From NCBI RefSeq assembly GCF_938030815.1, contig NZ_CALHII010000267.1, positions 1 through 8,263 of the forward strand: DNA of 8,263 nt. The letters run 5' to 3'. This document shows, piece after piece, positions 5,945-8,263 of the stretch. The notes under the pieces are model-generated. The model did not search any database. It worked only from the letters and a program-made list of their open reading frames with translations, and was not told the origin of the DNA. Origin of the DNA: an uncultured Campylobacter sp. GTDB lineage: Bacteria > Campylobacterota > Campylobacteria > Campylobacterales > Campylobacteraceae. The number at the start of each line of letters is the position of its first letter. Positions within the stretch are counted from its first letter, which is position 1. The position numbers were made by a program, and so were the translations under genes.

Positions 5945-7222
5945 CTACTGAAGCCTAGCGATTATGTTTCTTACTACTTCCGCTATCATCTCCACCGACG
6001 CTATCTCACAGTGCTCATTCACGGAGTGTGGCGAGTGGATATTAGGTCCTATGGAGCAGGCTTGCAGCTCGGGCTGTTTTGCGACCAGTACGCCGCACTC
6101 AAGGCCTGCGTGCACGGCGGCAAATTTAGCCTGCGGCTTTTGTTTTTGCAGTTCTTCAAGCACGAGATGCGCGAAGTCGCTGATGCAAGGCGCCCAGTTC
6201 GCCGAGCGGTCAGTTACTCTCACATCAAAGCCCAGCGCGCTAGCAAGCGTAGCGGTCTCAAAGCCCAGATTTTCAAGCCCCTCGCGCTTCATCGCGCGTC
6301 CGAAAAAGTCAAACTCGATCACGCCCTCTTTTTGCTTAACGGTCGAGAGATTTATGCTTTCATTTACCATGCCAAGCTCGGTGTCGTAGCTGCGCACGCC
6401 CTGGGCGAAGGAGTTGATGAGCGCCAAAATTTTGCCGCTGTTTACTAGCACGTCCGCTTCGCCCTCGCCTAGGCTCTTTACCCACGCCAGCCCGCGCTGC
6501 GCCGGCTCATGCGCGCACAGCGCCTTGCACACGGCGTTTGCGGGGATCGAGTTGCTCCTCTCGCCAAAATCTAGGCTGATTAGCTCGCAGCCCTCCTCGG
6601 CGAGGAATTTCGCTAGCAGCTTCGTCGCGTTTGGGATATTTTTATGTATCTCGTTGCCCGAGTGTCCACCGCTAAGCCCAGTGACGCCGATCTCGTAAAT
6701 TTTACCGCTCTTTTTGACGCTCGCGGCGCCGATTTTTGCGCTTACGTTTATGCCGCCGGCACATCCCAGTGTCACGCGGTCATCCTCTTCGCTGTCTAAA
6801 TTTAGCAGATTCGGCGATAAAATTTTACCTTTAAAGGCGTTTGCGCCCACGAGCCCAACCTCTTCGTCGTTGGTAAATAGGCACTCTAAATTCGCAAACT
6901 CCCGCATCGCGCCCATCATCATCGCCACGCCGATACCGTCATCAGCGCCCAAGCTCGAGTTTTTAGCCCTTAGTATGCCGTCCTCTTCGATGAGCTGCAA
7001 ATTGGGCGCCGCACCAACGCAAACCATGTCGTAGTGGCTTTGCAGGCAAATTTTAGGCTCGCCCTTTACGGCGTGGATATTGCCAGCCTCATCGACGTTT
7101 ACGCTAAAGCCCAGGCAGCGCGCAAAATCCGCTAAAAACTCCCTCATCTGCTCCGTTTCGCAGCTGCAGTGCGGTATCTCGCACAGCTTTTTAAAATCAT
7201 TCATAACCTCGTTTTTTTGCAT
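5945..7222 (-). CDS. pepD: Aminoacyl-histidine dipeptidase (Xaa-His dipeptidase, M20 metallopeptidase)
   Basis: A 425-aa cytoplasmic di-zinc peptidase of the M20/PepD type that splits Xaa-His and related dipeptides, useful to an amino-acid-fed organism. Metal and catalytic residues are visible: SHYD (His63, Asp65), LGADDGIG (Asp94), NDEE (Glu120 base, Glu121 ligand), NLDSEE (Asp143) and SPHSVNE (His399). The lid/dimerisation domain begins near GLSGGHSGNEIH (182-193). It is shorter than E. coli PepD (about 485 aa), with no core motif lost. An open frame extends upstream to 7270, but I chose ATG 7222 because AAAGGAG sits 5 nt before it (7228-7234), family homology starts near here, and the extra 16 residues look like translated promoter DNA. 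It is probably transcribed alone: a 235-bp spacer separates it from the merP-like gene. Confidence 0.93.
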   Translation of the reverse strand: MQKNEVMNDFKKLCEIPHCSCETEQMREFLADFARCLGFSVNVDEAGNIHAVKGEPKICLQSHYDMVCVGAAPNLQLIEEDGILRAKNSSLGADDGIGVAMMMGAMREFANLECLFTNDEEVGLVGANAFKGKILSPNLLNLDSEEDDRVTLGCAGGINVSAKIGAASVKKSGKIYEIGVTGLSGGHSGNEIHKNIPNATKLLAKFLAEEGCELISLDFGERSNSIPANAVCKALCAHEPAQRGLAWVKSLGEGEADVLVNSGKILALINSFAQGVRSYDTELGMVNESINLSTVKQKEGVIEFDFFGRAMKREGLENLGFETATLASALGFDVRVTDRSANWAPCISDFAHLVLEELQKQKPQAKFAAVHAGLECGVLVAKQPELQACSIGPNIHSPHSVNEHCEIASVEMIAEVVRNIIARLQ

Positions 7223-7241
7223 GTTTGCTCCTTTAGAATTT

Positions 7242-7247
7242 ATTGTA
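7242..7247 (-). promoter_or_regulatory. Putative -10 element for pepD
   Basis: TACAAT on the minus strand (5 of 6 to consensus) lies 19 bases before the pepD ATG chosen here, ahead of the AAAGGAG site. No clear -35 is seen. It lies inside the longer open frame, which supports the shorter pepD start. Confidence 0.4.
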
Positions 7248-7309
7248 GCGTGGAGTATATGCGGCGACACATACCGCTAAATTTAAACGCGACAGCGCCG
7301 ATATAGTGC

Positions 7310-7330
7310 TTCTGCAAAATACACGCAGAA
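7310..7330. repeat. Small inverted repeat upstream of pepD
   Basis: TTCTGC (7310-7315) and GCAGAA (7325-7330) flank a 9-nt loop. The same TTCTGC/GCAGAA arms occur in stem-loop 2 at 5818-5850 on the other side of pepD. Confidence 0.3.
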
Positions 7331-7338
7331 TTTCAACC

Positions 7339-7368
7339 GCGCTAGCTTGCGCCGCAGGCAAGCTGCGC
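7339..7368. repeat. GC-rich stem-loop between the merP-like gene and pepD
   Basis: AGCTTGC (7344-7350) and GCAAGCT (7358-7364) pair around a 7-nt loop. GCGC at 7339-7342 pairs with GCGC at 7365-7368 past one bulged base, giving 11 pairs. It lies 90 nt after the merP-like stop on the minus strand and may end that transcript, but no T-run follows on either strand. The rest of the 7223-7457 spacer is AAATTTT-rich with no gene. Confidence 0.45.
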
Positions 7369-7457
7369 AAAATGAAATTTTACGCAAATCGCAGGAATTT
7401 TACCGAAATTTAGCAAGAATTTTATTTAAAATTTAGTCCGAATTTTGCCGGGGATTT

Positions 7458-7718
7458 TTATTTTACGATTACGCCATCATAGCCCGTTTTTGTGATCGCC
7501 TCAAGCATCGCGGTCTCATTTGCGTCATCTTTTGCCGCGACGGTTGCGGTTTTGCTCTGCTGCGAAACCTTCGCGCTTATCACGCCTGGTGTTTGCAAAA
7601 GCGCCTTTCGCACGATCGCGGTGCAAAGCGGGCAGTGGATTTTTTCCACGTAAATTTTAACTTCTTTGTCGGCAAAAAGCGCCGTAAATCCAAACATCAA
7701 AAACAAAATTTTACGCAT
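7458..7718 (-). CDS. merP: MerP-like heavy-metal-associated (HMA) protein
   Basis: An 86-aa protein: a short signal peptide (MRKILFLMFGFTALFA, about residues 1-16) then one HMA ferredoxin-like domain. The metal-binding motif is HCPLC with Cys29 and Cys32, in the place of the usual GMTCxxC. GVISAKVSQQSKTATV (45-60) and the C-terminal ITKTGYDGVIVK match HMA strands. The length fits MerP (about 91 aa), a periplasmic protein that hands metal to MerT. The start ATG has a perfect AGGAGG 5 nt upstream and overlaps the end of the MerT-like gene by 8 nt (ATGCGTAA), so the two are translationally coupled. The Met of GMTC is replaced (KIHC), so the metal may not be mercury. The fold is secure; metal choice is unknown. 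Confidence 0.85.
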   Translation of the reverse strand: MRKILFLMFGFTALFADKEVKIYVEKIHCPLCTAIVRKALLQTPGVISAKVSQQSKTATVAAKDDANETAMLEAITKTGYDGVIVK

Positions 7719-8112
7719 AAAGCCCTCCTAAAATTTCAGGATATGTAAGCATAAAGGCAAGCAAGGCTCCTAAGAGCGCGTAGATCAAAATCCATTTTTT
7801 ACGCCCGCTTTGCAGTGAGCATGCGCGCGGCTTTTTGAAAAAGAAAAATGCAGAAAGCGCGAAGCAAAAAAGTGCTAACGCAGAAAGCGGCGCGCGGTAG
7901 TCACCGAAAGCCTCTGCGCCTGAAAAAATGGAAAAGCTCGCGCCAAAAATCAAAAATAAAAGCGCGGGCAGGCAACAAAACGTCGCCGCGACCGCGCTAA
8001 AAATCGCGGCGAATATCAGCCACAGACTGCGCGCACCGAAGCGATTTTTGCCAGGATTTTCTTGCTTTTGAGCCAAGGTTTCTTGCGCGGGATTTTCTAG
8101 TTTGGTTTTCAA
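7711..8112 (-). CDS. merT: MerT-like inner-membrane metal transporter
   Basis: A 133-aa membrane protein with a 28-residue hydrophilic N-terminus and three membrane segments at about 29-63, 73-93 and 106-124. The first carries the vicinal pair FCCLPA (Cys46-Cys47), as in MerT, which takes metal from MerP and passes it inward. DYRAPLSALALFCFAL (71-86) matches the MerT second helix. The loop after it has only one Cys (Cys98), where classical MerT has two. The start is a TTG: a stop codon lies two codons upstream in frame, no ATG occurs before the membrane part, and AAAAGG (8119-8124) lies 6 nt before the TTG. It is the first gene of a two-gene cassette with the MerP-like gene. No merR or merA is in view. 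The alternative is a transporter for another soft metal. Confidence 0.8.
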   Translation of the reverse strand: MKTKLENPAQETLAQKQENPGKNRFGARSLWLIFAAIFSAVAATFCCLPALLFLIFGASFSIFSGAEAFGDYRAPLSALALFCFALSAFFFFKKPRACSLQSGRKKWILIYALLGALLAFMLTYPEILGGLYA

Positions 8113-8125
8113 ATTTTACCTTTTA

Positions 8126-8148
8126 ATTATAATCTTGCCATAATCTTA
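8126..8148 (-). promoter_or_regulatory. Putative promoter/operator of the merT-merP-like cassette
   Basis: Two direct copies of ATAATCTT (plus strand 8129-8136 and 8140-8147) lie one helical turn (11 bp) apart just before the merT-like gene. On the minus strand TAAGAT at 8148-8143 could be the -10, giving a leader that keeps the AAAAGG site. A perfect TATAAT at 8131-8126 looks stronger but would start transcription inside the ribosome binding site. Confidence 0.35.
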
Positions 8149-8204
8149 TCGCACCCTCGTCGGCCTTTTGACGCGGAATTTTATCTGCAAATTTTACCGC
8201 TACC

Positions 8205-8238
8205 AAATTTCGCACAGAGTGGCAAAGAGGCGAAATTT
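8205..8238. repeat. 9-bp perfect inverted repeat near the right edge
   Basis: AAATTTCGC (8205-8213) and GCGAAATTT (8230-8238) are perfect complements with a 16-nt loop. It may be the terminator of a gene beyond the right edge or part of the merT-like upstream region. There is no T-run. No gene is visible from 8113 to the end. Confidence 0.4.
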
Positions 8239-8263
8239 TAAATTCCGCAAGCCGTAAATTTTA

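Noticed and set aside
5810..6448. A 212-codon open frame on the plus strand
   Set aside because: It lies mostly antisense to pepD, whose catalytic motifs are intact. Its translation is basic and compositionally odd, and no ribosome binding site is seen.
7223..7270. A longer pepD start at 7270
   Set aside because: The 16 extra residues overlap the -10-like TACAAT and the AAAGGAG site, which serves ATG 7222.
8126..8131. Perfect TATAAT as the merT-like -10
   Set aside because: Transcription would start about 7 nt later, inside or after the AAAAGG ribosome binding site. TAAGAT at 8148-8143 fits better, although neither is proven.

Overview
The window looks like chromosomal DNA from a Campylobacter of the relatively GC-rich oral group (C. 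gracilis, C. rectus, C. showae, C. curvus or close kin). The grounds are the gene order nth / peb4-fba-MotA-like-MotB-like, which from memory matches C. jejuni Cj0595c-Cj0599, the Campylobacter-type Peb4 protein, AAATTTT-rich spacers and a base composition well above that of C. jejuni. The species assignment is inference.

Left part, bases 1-3366, minus strand: one compact operon read from a promoter near 3340-3366. It runs peb4 (periplasmic SurA/parvulin-type chaperone), fba (class II fructose-bisphosphate aldolase), a MotA/TolQ/ExbB-like inner-membrane protein with a long coiled-coil tail, and the N-terminus of a MotB/OmpA-like partner that runs off the left edge. Junctions are very tight (14-nt gap, 1-nt gap, 14-nt overlap), which suggests translational coupling. 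nth (endonuclease III) is divergent from peb4 across a 105-bp spacer with a promoter in each direction.

Middle, bases 4051-5944: a 196-bp spacer between convergent genes, with two AAATTT-armed inverted repeats and a promoter-like sequence that faces no gene. Next comes a 443-aa minus-strand protein of unknown function, with a beta-solenoid-like N-terminal half and a helical C-terminal half. A 366-bp non-coding stretch follows, dense in stem-loops and carrying a 23-bp imperfect direct repeat.

Right part, bases 5945-8263, minus strand: pepD (M20-type Xaa-His dipeptidase), a 235-bp spacer with hairpins, then a two-gene MerT-like/MerP-like metal-transport cassette with overlapping genes. No mercuric reductase or merR is visible. 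The last 150 bp hold a likely promoter for that cassette and another inverted repeat.

Most genes are ordinary housekeeping genes. The best leads are the uncharacterised MotA/MotB-like pair, which resembles the motor half of Zorya-type systems but has no effector gene in view, the unknown solenoid protein, the hairpin-rich repeat stretch, and the merTP-like pair without a reductase. I see no tRNA, rRNA, CRISPR array, transposase or phage gene.
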